Assembly: GCA_047495785.1 (NCBI GenBank)
Contig: JBLDXI010000085.1
Coordinates: forward strand, 239,368-303,367
Reading direction: 5' to 3'
Origin: Lepidodermella squamata
Taxonomy: Eukaryota > Gastrotricha
Length of the DNA: 64,000 nt
The notes beneath the pieces were generated by a model. It did no database searches. It worked only from the letters and a program-made list of their open reading frames with translations, and had not been told where the DNA came from. Each line of letters starts with the position of its first letter. Positions within the stretch are counted from its first letter, which is position 1. A program made the position numbers and the translations under genes. Positions 53,257 to 64,000 of the stretch are shown piece by piece.

Positions 53257-54639
53257 TTCGCGATGTAATGAGAAGGTGGAGGCCCATACGAAAATTTTCA
53301 TAAATATCTCGCAAAGAAGCCGGAATTTCGTTCAACGTTGTGGACATTGTAAAATTTGAGACCTCTCATGTTAGCCGAAAAATTATGATCAGTCTTTCAT
53401 TCAATTTTTGTCAGTCATAATTCATCACTTGAATGGGAATATCAATTTTTAGGGAACTTGTGCCAATGAAAGTAAACCGATCAAGCCAATCTACCCGGGA
53501 AAAAAATATTCATGGGTCTGAATTATTTAATTGCGGCTAGATTATTTTTCGACGTTCATCAATTCTTTACATACGACATAATATTAGTATAGACTGTCTA
53601 CTCACGGGAAAAGGTGTTTAACGCCATGCCTATATGATTCTAAAATTCTAAAGGAAAAATTCTCGAAACCTTCCAATTATTCTAATTCTAAGGCTAATTA
53701 TTAGTGATCACCTTTCTCGAAATGTGTCCTAAAAACGACCGAGCGATGACAAAATGAAATACCGATTTGTTTCAAATTTGCAATTTTTGAAAATTCAAAA
53801 TGAAAATTTTCAAATTCAAGAAGCCTGAAAAAAACAGAGGAAATAATTACCGATGGGTCATTGATCGATGCCGACGAAAATTGGCGTCTGATATCACAGC
53901 CAGAATCTTGATCGTGTCGCCATTCGATTTCAAATCCGGCTGAGCAGAAAACTTGCGGACATAGGGGCCTGCTTCCGCTTTTGCGTTGCTAGGCCACACT
54001 GCGATTTGTGCCCACTTCGCCGATTTGTGCCCACTCTAGATGGCAACGATGTTGAGGTGGACAAGTCCCAATTTTCAACGGCGTCGGATAGCGACCCGCC
54101 ATCTATAAAGAACGATGAAAAACAATAAATTGGAAAAATCAACACAGAAAGTTCTTAATTTAAAGTGATTGTAGACAGAGTATCGATGCTCCAAGGCTAA
54201 CATTAGGTCTTCAAATTGTATAAAATCTACCTTAGATGGCATCTGAACTCATGTCTTATTAAAAAAAAACAGCGAGCGGAAAAAAATAGTTCGATTTCAT
54301 CTAAGATCTAATTAAGGTATGCAGCTCTTCACGGCTTTTTTCATAGCGAAGTTGGTAGCTTTCTAATATTTCAAAGTTTCGCAGGAAATGTGAACATTTT
54401 TCTAAATTATTCGACCTCTCATTAACCCCCAGCCACGTCCTTGATCCGTAATTTCACCGAAGAAATAACAAAATTTACCAGGGAAAACCGGGAAAAAGCT
54501 TCACTATAAAAAAAAGTTCGCTATTTAGCACGGCCGGTTATTTAGGATAAAAATTACAACAATTCCGAATTGCTAAATATCAGAAAACTATTTAGAATAA
54601 TCGCGGGTTATTTATCCTGAGTAACATAGGGAAAAATGG
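53257..54639. other. Repeat-derived and unassigned sequence
   Basis: The first ~350 bases continue the short duplicated block interrupted by the retrotransposon (TTTTCGACGTTCATCAATTC recurs near 58110). The rest is AT-rich with no gene. GATTTGTGCCCACT appears twice near 54003-54035. Confidence 0.4.
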
Positions 54640-55990
54640 AGTTTAGGGTGTCCAAAATAGTCGGTCTCAATTCATAACAATACAATTCGATTTCAAGGCG
54701 TTCAGAAAGTTGGCATTTAACACTGAAAACATATTATTAGGGGAAAATTGACCGCAAAAAGGTGAGCATAAAATCCGTAAATTATTCCCGATTATTTGAA
54801 GTTCATATTTATATTTCTGAGCGGGCGGAAAAAAGTGAAAAATTGATAGCGAGAGGATCGAATGAGGATGTCTTTATTCACGAATTTTCCTGATTTTGGA
54901 CCCGGTCTATTTTATTGAGAGGGCGGTAAACTTGAAAAAAACTTGAAAAAGGGGTACCACAGCCAGCGAAATGAGAAGCCTTCGTTCACAGAATATTTGA
55001 TTTTTGACGGGTTAGATTAATTTTTTGGACTGGTGGAAAAATTTGAAAAATTCATAGCAAAGACAGCGGCATGCCATACCTCTACCGGCGATTTTTCTCA
55101 ATTGATAAATTCGGAATAAACTCATTTTCCTAATACTGACGCATAATAGCCTTCAGTACCTGTTCTCAATGATTTACCGGGGAAACAAACAAGACAACTG
55201 AGGAAACCGCGACTAAAACTCGATCGGAATTAATCGGAAATTACGTCTATGGTTTTTCAATCAACTTAATCTGGTTTCATCGGATTGTTCCTGTAAAAAA
55301 TTTCTGGGCGACCTTCGGTGATCTATACACAAATTTCGGAAATCAATCGGAGAAACGCCCGTAACCCTGGAATTTTAATAATAAATAGCTGAATTTTCGC
55401 TAAACTTTCATTAAAGCTATCAAGGAATAAATTCTGAAATTTCGGGCATGCATGCCGCTGAAATTAGACCATTAAAAAATTATGAGTGTTTTCGATGCAA
55501 ATGGTAACTCAAAGATCTAGCACATTTTTTTCGATGATAAATGATAATTAAAAAGGTAATCGGCTGCTAATTTTGCCCATCAGGTAAATTTAAGCAAATT
55601 CTTACCAATTCATCGATGAGGCATGTTGACTAGATCTCGACGTATGATAGAGCCAGCGCCCTCGTCAACCAGTCATTCAATTAACATTCCTGCTACCCGA
55701 ATAACACGCGATCCTCTTTCATGGGTTACTTGGGCCGGTGGTGGCGCCGGTGGTTGGCGACCCTGGTGCTGTTGTCACGCTCGCCGTAGTCGTGCTGGCG
55801 CATTCTGTGGAGGCAACGTTCGCAGTTCACTGTGTTGCGCGCGAGAATGTAACACTTTTCAATCGACTCGGAAAATTGAAATGCGGCATCTGAAAATAAG
55901 AGAAAATAGGTTTAATTACGTGGGATTTTTCATGATGGAATTTTAGTCGAGAAGTCCGAAGTTCGAGATTCGAGATGCATACGAAAAGTT
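54640..55990. repeat. Long duplicated block, copy 2
   Basis: Direct partner of 49790-51210, about 4.83 kb downstream measured between the cassettes. The most conserved part surrounds GAGGCATGTTGACTAGATCT and TGGTGGCGCCGGTGGTTGGC. Confidence 0.75.
55606..55889 (-). other. Exon-like cassette 2 (minus strand)
   Basis: 284 bases between TTATTTTCAG and GTAAGAATTTGC on the minus strand. Closest to cassette 1. No frame is open throughout. Confidence 0.4.
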
Positions 55991-56144
55991 CCATATTTTT
56001 CTCGCAAATTGAGTGGAATTTTTTCAAATTGAGTGGCATTTTCCGCGTGAAGCCACAATTTTAAATTTATATCTGAAATATTATTTAAGCGGAATGTTCC
56101 GCACAACTTTTATTGTAGAGAGGATTTTTTCGCACGAGAGATCA

Positions 56145-57076
56145 CCATAGAGCTAGTTTTAAGATAGAGGTCCTACTCCTGACTAAGCCTGTAAACGCCA
56201 TGGGCGCCGGATGGATGAATCAGCGTCGAGTGGTTGGAAAAGTAAACAAATCAGGTGAGTTTCGATCGCTCGTTATTCGTAAACGATTGATTACAATCAA
56301 TCATACCCGGCGGTTCGAGATGGCTCTTGAAACGACGAGCACATTGATTATTTTTCCGAAATTTAAATATTTTTTGAAATGGGAAAAATCGCATAAAAAG
56401 GAAATTAATCAATAATAAAACATGACAGCTGCGAAATTTAAGCGTATTTCTAACGGACCAGGTAGTTCTGATCAAGCTCCACATTTCAGTGCTTAGAGAG
56501 CTTGGACGAATTTTTCCTGATTTTCTGGAATTTTTTTATTAGTTGAATGAATGGCTTTTCACTGCATTCGAACTCCGTTCCAGCTCCGGACTCAACTCAG
56601 CCACACGTGGCGCACAAGCTGTCAAGAAAGATTCTGGATTGAATCCAACGGGCAATCTCGATTTTTATAATGTAAATCCAAGCAGAATAATTTATAAAAT
56701 TATAGAAAATCAGAAAAAAATCGTCCAAGCTCGCCCCAAGCATCAAAATAGAGTGTGATCAGGATATAACCCACTAAATTCGAAACATGCTTCAATTTCG
56801 ATTTTCGATCTAATTATTAGTTAATTTCCATTTATTCGAAATCAAATAATTGTTTTTACCTGCTCTAAATTTCTGCTTTACCTGCTCTAAATTTCTCTGA
56901 AAATTTCGAAAAAATAATCGCAGTGTTCCCCATTTGAAGCGCTATCTGGTACCACCAAATTTTTCGTCAAGGAAATTACCATATGAATTAGACATCGGGA
57001 ATAAAAAAATCGCCTGATTTGTTTACTTTTCAAACAAGTCAGGAGTAGGACCTCTATCTTAAAAATAGCTCTATGG
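56145..57076. mobile_element. TIR element of 932 bp with ~40-base inverted ends
   Basis: CCATAGAGCTAGTTTTAAGA at the left, continuing TAGAGGTCCTACTCCTGACT, is matched inversely at the right end with one or two mismatches. AGATCA at 56139-56144 and 57077-57082 is a possible target duplication. The interior holds an ATG at 56200 followed by a GTGAGT donor and an open stretch at 56543-56758, possibly captured gene fragments; no transposase is recognised. Confidence 0.75.
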
Positions 57077-57607
57077 AGATCACAGACAAAAATAGTTTGT
57101 TAATCATCGCAACACCACTCTAAGCAAGCTAACGCGTTAAGGTGGATCTATTTTAACGCCTGCAAATGCCTTCGGACATAACGTTAGTCTGACGGGGAAA
57201 TGTGTGAATAACGGCAGAAAATACCTGGTTTTTGAATAGTCAAGAATTATCAAGCCTTAGTCGAAAGATTCCTGGAAATGCTTTTGGAAAATGCCAAAAT
57301 AATTCCTGAAACTCAGCCCATCCAAGACTTATCAACCGTAAAACCAAGCATTTATTACACGTTAACGAGACGTTAGGAAAATTCCTCTACATTATAGCCA
57401 TAATTAAGCGTTAGATCAGGGCGACCTTAACGCCTAGACAAGTCATCCGGCGTTAGCACGAATTTACGCGCAAAATTCCCATCACTCATTATTCCATGCG
57501 GAAATAATACGTGCGCAAAATTCCACTGAACGAATATACCGTGCGGATCTACCTCTGAATCTGATAAGTTTGCCAATCAGATGAAAAACGAATAAGGAAA
57601 TTCTTAC

Positions 57608-57871
57608 CGATTCATGGATGGCACATGCTGATTGGATCTCGACGCATGACATCGGAGCCAGTTCCCTCGTCAACCCGAGCAATCCTTGTTACTAGGATAA
57701 CACGCTCTCGTCTTTCTCGAGTTGCAAGGGCCAGTGGTTGTCGACATTGGTTTTGTTATGTCACGCTCGCCGTAGTCGTATTGATGCACGGTGCGAAGGC
57801 CACGCTCGCAGGTAGGTGCTGAGCGCGAGAATGTCCCACTTTTCAATCGACTCGAATAATTGAAAAATCAT
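57608..57871 (-). other. Exon-like cassette 4 (minus strand)
   Basis: 264 bases between TTATTTTCAG and GTAAGAATTTCC on the minus strand. Closest to cassette 3. The downstream sequence also resembles that after cassette 3. Confidence 0.4.
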
Positions 57872-58609
57872 CTGAAAATAAGACAAAACAGCTATATATA
57901 AAATGATATAGGCTGTTTCGTGAATTAATACTAATTGAGAAGTTCGAGACTCATACGAAAATGTCCATAATTTTCTGGCAAAGAAACCGGAATTTCGTCC
58001 GGATTTTGTGGACCAGCCACAAAGGTATGACTGGTCTTTCATTAAATTTTTGTCGGCCCTGATTATCCCTCAAATCAAACTAAAATCGAAACTTCTTAGG
58101 CTAGATTATATTTTCGGCGTTCATCAATTCTGAACATGGGCGCTAGATCGTCTGCTGATTTATCTATTTCTTGAAGGCTTAAAATCGAAAAAATCAAAAT
58201 TCCAACCGTCGATTGGCGATAATGGCCAGAGTATAAAAAACCAAATGTCATCAGATAGATATCTTCAGGAGGAACACGGTGATATTTTTTCCGCAATTTG
58301 AATAATAAAGGAACTGATCAAATATTAGGAAATTTTTTGCATTCCGAAATAAACCATGGCAACAGCTTCCAAAAGTTAAATAGAACAACGTTTTCAGGAA
58401 ATTTGATTTTTCATACCAAAAGCTAATAAAAATCCACGATGAGAAATTGAAGTATAACTAGGTCATTTTCCTTCATTTTGTTTTATTTGTTCCATCAACT
58501 GCCAAAACAATACTCCACAATTTTAGACTGAAACGTTGCTAACTAAATAATCTCAGACATCGATGTTAGGGCCAAAAATCACCTGGCCATTCCTAACAAT
58601 TTCACCAGT

Positions 58610-58610
<1 letters not shown>

Positions 58611-58642
<32 letters not shown>

Positions 58643-58835
58643 GTTTCATTTAGCCTCTCCTAGACTGTACGTCCTTATACCGTTTCCGGTTTTGAAGAGG
58701 GCGAAGGTAGGCAAAGATTGAAGATTGATCCTTACCCACCCCCACAGTTGAAGATTCTGCTTTTTCCGAAAAATTCATAATTTTCAACAATCATGCGCTA
58801 TTCATCTTTTTCAAAGGATGCGAGTTCAGCTAATT
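58611..58835 (-). mobile_element. 3' end fragment of the same non-LTR retrotransposon, inverted
   Basis: Read on the minus strand it matches 53050-53240 (AAAAAGATGAATAGCGCATG, AAAAGCAGAATCTTCAACTG, TGGGGGTGGGTAAGGATC, CCTCTTCAAAACCGGAAACG) and ends in an ATT-repeat tail, seen on the plus strand as AATAATAAT at ~58614-58641. Heavily 5'-truncated. No clear target duplication identified. Confidence 0.8.
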
Positions 58836-59223
58836 GTAAAGCCAGTTGAAAAAACTAAACTAAAATTCGGAAAATAACTAAAACAAGACATTTTTACTAA
58901 ATTTCTAAATTTGAGGGGGCATCTCACGCTGAAAAATGGCTCCGGAAAAACAGTGATACTCTTGATACTTTGTCTGATTTCGGAAAAAAATCGTTTCAAT
59001 ATTTCACTGTAAGGCTAGGTGAAAACTGCGCTTCAGTTTCAACATAAATTTTCGATAAAATGTCAGTTGAATCGTTAATTTGTAATGTCGTCGAACCGAC
59101 TTGACCCCTCAACCCTGGGCTACTATTTGGGATGAGCAGCAACTGGGGTACTTATGGATCAAATCGTGAATTTCTAGAAAATGAAACTTTCAAGAAAGAA
59201 AAATTAGAAATCAAAAACTGATT
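58836..59223. other. Intergenic, nothing recognised
   Basis: No exon, RNA gene or repeat supported. Confidence 0.35.
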
Positions 59224-59225
59224 TA

Positions 59226-59457
59226 CCGTAGAGCGGTACAATTTTGAACAGGGTACAACTTTGAACATTTTTTCAAAAGTACAATTTTGAACGAACGTTT
59301 GCATTGAAAAAAATGAAAGTGTTCAAAATTGTACTATCGTGAGTGTGAAGTACAATTTTGAACATTAACGAAATTTTCAATGCAAACGTTCGTTCAAAAT
59401 TGTACTTTTGAAAAAATGTTCAACTTTGTACTTGTTCAAAATTGTACCGCTCTACGG
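59226..59457. mobile_element. Fold-back MITE, 232 bp, with TA target duplication
   Basis: Almost the whole element is one hairpin. The left arm begins CCGTAGAGCGGTACAATTTT and the right arm ends with its reverse complement, pairing for about 90 bases with few mismatches. TA flanks it at 59224-59225 and 59458-59459. The motif GTACAATTTTGAAC recurs many times in both orientations. A transcript would form a long double-stranded RNA. Confidence 0.9.
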
Positions 59458-59459
59458 TA

Positions 59460-62400
59460 TATTTTTCGCATTTTTCAAATTTTAGGAAAATCATTATCAC
59501 AGTGTTGGAATTTATTTTCGGTAAAAATGCGAAACCATGCTCAGCAGAGGTTTACAAAAATTTCTCACCCTGAAATCGCGCTTAGACATCGACAAACCCG
59601 AATCGAATTTTTTATAAAATTTCCCGATATAGGAGAAAATATTTTCAACTTTTCTAACCTTTGTGAATGGTTCCAGGAGTGATTCGGCTTGTGATCACTG
59701 CATTCTGAGCTGAATCAGTTCGAGAATTCCAGAAGAAATCATTTCTTTCCAGCGATAACGAGATGCGAAATAGCGACCGATCTGACAAAACATCGGGACA
59801 ATAGCATTCGATCGGCAGGCTATTTCGAAAATGAGATGCCGTCAAAGTACGCGATAAGCGATTGCAACAAGTTGAGTTTAACAGATGCACAGTGTTGTAG
59901 CCAGCGCCTCCTGGCTACCAGCCGTTCGATTCGAAATTTTTCAGCAGGAATTTGAACGCATATTTGATTCGGGGAGCAGATTTTCGGACTGATGATCACT
60001 CCATCAAGGCGACGGATGCACGAAAACCGCGGCGCCTTAACAACAGCCGGATGAAGGAATGAAACATTAAGGACCGTCAGATTCAAGAATCTAATAAAAA
60101 ATGAAAAAAATGAAAAAAAAGTTAGAAAAAATGAAATAATTCCGGTTAGCAAAAATATATCCCAGGATATGTAAACTAAATACTTTATAGCTGAATTACC
60201 CATGGAGTTACAAAAACTCCTGCTTTTTCAACTCATTTCTTTCTTTATGATTAAAACGGTGATAACCAATCGGGAAGTCTCAATATTTATTCGCGAATAT
60301 TCCTAGGCATTACCTGGATTTGATAAGAATTTTTCTTAGATGAAGCATGACGGGAACAAATGAGATTTTCCTACTTTGGGTCAAAAAACAGCAAGACGTG
60401 GCGCTTATTCTCTTGAATTTTATAAACAATAGCTCAACTGAAATGTGCTCTCAGATTTTTGCCCTCGTAGATTCTTTGCTGCAAAATTCGAAAATTTTTT
60501 ATGGGCGAATCTTGAAATGCTAGACCGTGATTTATGGAATGTTGGCGTTCAAAATTAGTGGCCTATACTGTCCCTCCGGATTCGATTACCATCAGCCAAA
60601 TCATGCGCAAATTAAATTTACCTGCTCCGAGCAATTAATCAAGTATCATCAATGCTGGTTGCAAAATTAAAAGTCATAAGCCTTTGGACGCCCAATGATG
60701 GGGCAATATTTTATTAACCATGCCACACAAATATTTCATTTCTAACGCAAGCCAAGTCTGAACTGATATCAAAAATAATCCGAAATTTGATTGAACACGA
60801 TTGTTGGAATTATCCAATAATTCAATCCGAGCAATCCGACATGTAGTCGCGGTGAGGCGAAGTTGATGAGCGACTGGTTAGAGCAACAGCATTAACGGCA
60901 GCTACAAATAATTCATTCAGGTGGGTCATCTGAGTGGGTAAAAGTTACCCGCATTAGGTAGCAGTCGCATTGCAGCACTGCATTGCAGCAAAGAGGTGAG
61001 TGTAGAGACGTTGCATCAAAAGCTGCCTAACGATTTCGAGAAATTAATAGAAAATAGAAAATAATGCAGAAATGAAGGAATAAAATCGCTAATATGGAAC
61101 GCTTTCCTCTGTTGTGTAACAGGGGTTTTATGAAACTAAGTCGAGAACAATCTGATCTTGCGTCATCTCCGAGCCACAATGATCTCCATTACTTACATTT
61201 TCATGCACGCTATACAAATTAAGGACGCGAGCGGTCTGAGAACAAAAAATTGCGGGAATATAAAAAAATACCGGAAAATTGAAATAAAATAACAAAATGC
61301 AGGTGATCATCGGCGATCAACACAACGCTCCGGCGAATTTCCAGATACCAGTTCAATCATGGCTATTCACTAGGCTGACTACTTCTTAAATTGATAAATG
61401 TACTAATATAACAGATGAAAAATTGGAAAAATCGAAAAACCAACGAAACATGAAATTCTGTTCACCTTAGCTATCGCGAAATTACCCGCGAGTAAACGGG
61501 CTCCATCGGGTGCACCGATAATTGCAGCAGAAGAAATTACGAATTTGACACGAATTATATTTCGATGTTATCAATAAATTCCCATGTCGCAAAAATTCCT
61601 CAATATTTTCAGGGAAAAATCCGGGAAAAAAGTGATAGCTCGGAAATTCTGTCTCACAACAAAATGGGTAATGATTTGATTTGATTCTTCCCCCCACCTC
61701 AATCCTGTGGAAGCAGAAGGTAAAACGTACCAAGTATTAGCAGCCAGGCAAGCAGTGACCGATGAAGGACAAATAATGCCGAAAATTGGGGCAGCCACGG
61801 GCGGGAGTGAATAACACAATAATAATTAAATGCTAATCTGGTGGTCTAGAACAACAAAAAAATTAAAACTCAAAAATTATCGAAATATTTAATATTTTAA
61901 TGGAAATCTACGGATGCTGAAATTGCATAGCGCAGGAGGTCGACGAGGAAAATCGGTTCTTTCTACACGCACACACAAACAAACATCATGACCTGACAAG
62001 TAATAAAACAGCAGTAATAAAACGAGTGCGCGGATTATTACACCTTTTACGGCGGCATAATTAGGTCACGGCCTCAACGTATGACCTGGTCAGCTGCGGC
62101 GGCTGGCAGCAGAAATTATCCGTGGATCAAATGGGATGAGCTATGACATGAAGACCAAAAACGTCAGCAAAGCCACGTAGAAAAAATGGCAAATTTTGAA
62201 AAAAATTCAAAAAAATTTCTTTTAAAATAGCATGTAACAATTTCAGCTGCAAGCGTGAAAGGCAATTAATTTTACGTGGACCCCCGAAGCAATGCAACTG
62301 TCGGAGGCTGAAGCAATTTAACATGTCCGTTGAAAATTTTTCGCAAAAACCGCGATAAAATATACAAATAATTTATAGTTCTAAATAAAATAATGGTTAA

Positions 62401-64000
62401 AATTGTACTGATTCATTCCGGTCATTCGCAGGAATTTTCAGCTTCCTGGTATTGGCAAGTGTAAAGAATTGTCACGCTGTCAAAATCTAGACTTAATATG
62501 CCATAGCCAGATGCCATAACCAATGGGGTCAGACGAATATTAGAGACGAAACTGATAAATTCGGTGCAATAAAAAATAATAATAATTGAATAAACCATCT
62601 AAAATTTCTGGCGTCGCTGGCAATCAATACTGAACAGCTTCAAAGGTTAAAAATTATTGATAAAACATAAACCGAACGGATGGACGCAAATGCAAGTTGC
62701 CGGGGAATTTCATAAAAATCATTCGGAAATCAATAAATTAAAAATTAAAAATAAAAATTTGAATTAACCGAAGATAGTTTGAATTACCTAGGAATATTTA
62801 TCGGAATGTAGATCTATACCCTTGATTTCAGGATATTAATTGCCAGGCGAATGAATTTTGTAAAGTTGGGCATTTCTAACAAAATTCTATGTTCTAAAAT
62901 CTAAAATCTGAAAAATTGTCAAAATTTGCTTCGCACATGCACAAAATTACTCTCTCGCAAAAAAGCATTGTGCAAAATTCTCACTCATCGATTATTTAAA
63001 AAAACACATGGGCAGCGCACAGATTGAAAATTTGTGCGTGAAAAAGGCAGTTTTTATTGCTTTTTCACTCACGTCAAAGGTAAATTTCTGCCAGTTTTAA
63101 TGCTTCGGCATCCGTTTTTTCTCGACAATCTAATTGCCACGACTGCTAGCAACAATATATCGCTCGAAAATCCGGTTAAAATCGCTTAAAATCGCTAAAC
63201 AATGGTCAACAAGCAACCAGAACAATCCTCAAAATGGGCATATATTACAGGTATTTCAGCCTGCATTTTAATGGTAAAATGTATTCTAAAGCTATTCCTA
63301 AGTGATATTATAATGTAAGAGCAGAGGAATCTTAGGATATGTTCAAAATTCGAAAATTTTACAAACTGACCGAGAAAATCACCTCTATTTAAGGAGAATT
63401 CCAAAAAAAATCACGGCCCTCCGTTTAGAAGGGCGCCTGCCTTCATTGTTGCGTCATTAACACAGCCACACTAGTCACGTGACTCTTAATCGCTTTTAAA
63501 TTAAACTCAAAGACAGTAAATGCCATAAGCTTGTCACACAAACAGTGCTGATTTTTTCTGAGTGAGATTTTCGACGCGAAATTTAAAGACTGGGACTACA
63601 CGTATCATAAAACCTCAATTTCTTTCCACTCAGGTGAAAACTCAGCTCTTACCATTTATTAGGCATTCCTTCATCCGACGTGTGGGTAGTTTCAATGGAT
63701 TTTTTCCTTTTTTAATATATCTATGGAAAGTCCCGCAATGCCACGCTGCATTTTTCACGGTTCCATGCGATTTTTCCCTAAATTTTCAAAAACTTAATAA
63801 CCCTAAATTCAACAAAATTCAAAGCGTTTTAATTTTAGTAACATTGAAACCGGCGGTAGTTTTTTGCATTTAATGCGACTAAAGCCGATTCTTCTCCCCG
63901 CCGATTATGGTACCTACCTGGTACCTGGTATACGCGCTCCTGGTAATGTTAGCTGGTTATGTATGGTACGCAAATGCTTCCGATTTTGTTTTTGCTATTT
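59460..64000. other. Terminal AT-rich region without a recognised gene
   Basis: About 4.5 kb with only short open frames and no recognisable domain or clear splice chain. GCATTGCAGCA is repeated in tandem near 60970-60990. It could be intergenic or a large intron of a gene extending past the window. Confidence 0.4.

Noticed and set aside
49790-58150. Spaced repeated blocks as a CRISPR array
   Set aside because: Repeats are hundreds of bases long, irregular and in an intron-rich animal genome.

Overview
The window is animal genomic DNA. Every protein-coding gene is split by short introns (mostly 45-150 bases) with GT...AG ends and a strong TTTTCAG-type 3' splice site. The products are metazoan: C-type lectin domains (CTLD), sushi, LDL-receptor class A, thrombospondin type 1, a class C GPCR and a Cys-loop channel relic. 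The TTTTCAG acceptors, compact introns and local swarm of secreted C-type lectins fit a nematode or close ecdysozoan relative best. This is inference; no rRNA or other taxonomic marker is present.

Bases 1-12,500 hold the first part of a C-type lectin cluster: an N-module lectin (854-3096), a decayed Cys-rich lectin (3714-5193), two intact tandem 10-exon Cys-rich lectins (6091-8183 and 9701-11629) and a small Kunitz-like secreted gene on the minus strand (12156-12512). Bases 13,323-19,021 encode a single-pass membrane protein with four copies of an unrecognised ~200-residue domain plus a TSP1 domain. Bases 20,000-30,000 hold four more N-module lectins (20140, 22178 minus, 25322, 28886), a Cys-loop channel relic and a complete MULE DNA transposon (26488-28749) with terminal inverted repeats and a 10-base target duplication, lying just upstream of the lectin at 28886. 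Bases 30,955-35,180 encode a predicted secreted ankyrin-sushi-ankyrin protein. Bases 35,730-39,754 hold an N-module lectin and a Cys-rich lectin whose CTLD exons are nearly identical. Bases 41,080-44,737 encode a GABA-B-type metabotropic receptor. Bases 45,546-47,239 (minus) encode an LDL-receptor class A repeat protein whose 5' end is not found. From 47,240 to the end I find no protein gene: it is repeat-derived sequence (duplicated blocks, an inserted non-LTR retrotransposon fragment with a 13-base target duplication, TIR elements, a fold-back MITE).

The most interesting system is the lectin cluster. One CTLD exon, with its 3' UTR, is joined to two unrelated N-terminal architectures. One is a short 'N-module' (basic KHRAWRR, DDANTNSN, aromatic PYFYYAIDDG and PWWIYYH blocks, then a Thr-rich linker); the other is a Cys-rich region built from eight or nine tiny exons. 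Each architecture has its own conserved upstream block. The CTLD exon has moved between them at least twice, with breakpoints in or at the edge of the preceding intron. The paralogues differ at the EPN/QPD sugar-binding triplet, which suggests a secreted recognition repertoire made by exon shuffling, gene conversion and local transposition. A second unusual product is the predicted extracellular ankyrin-sushi protein.
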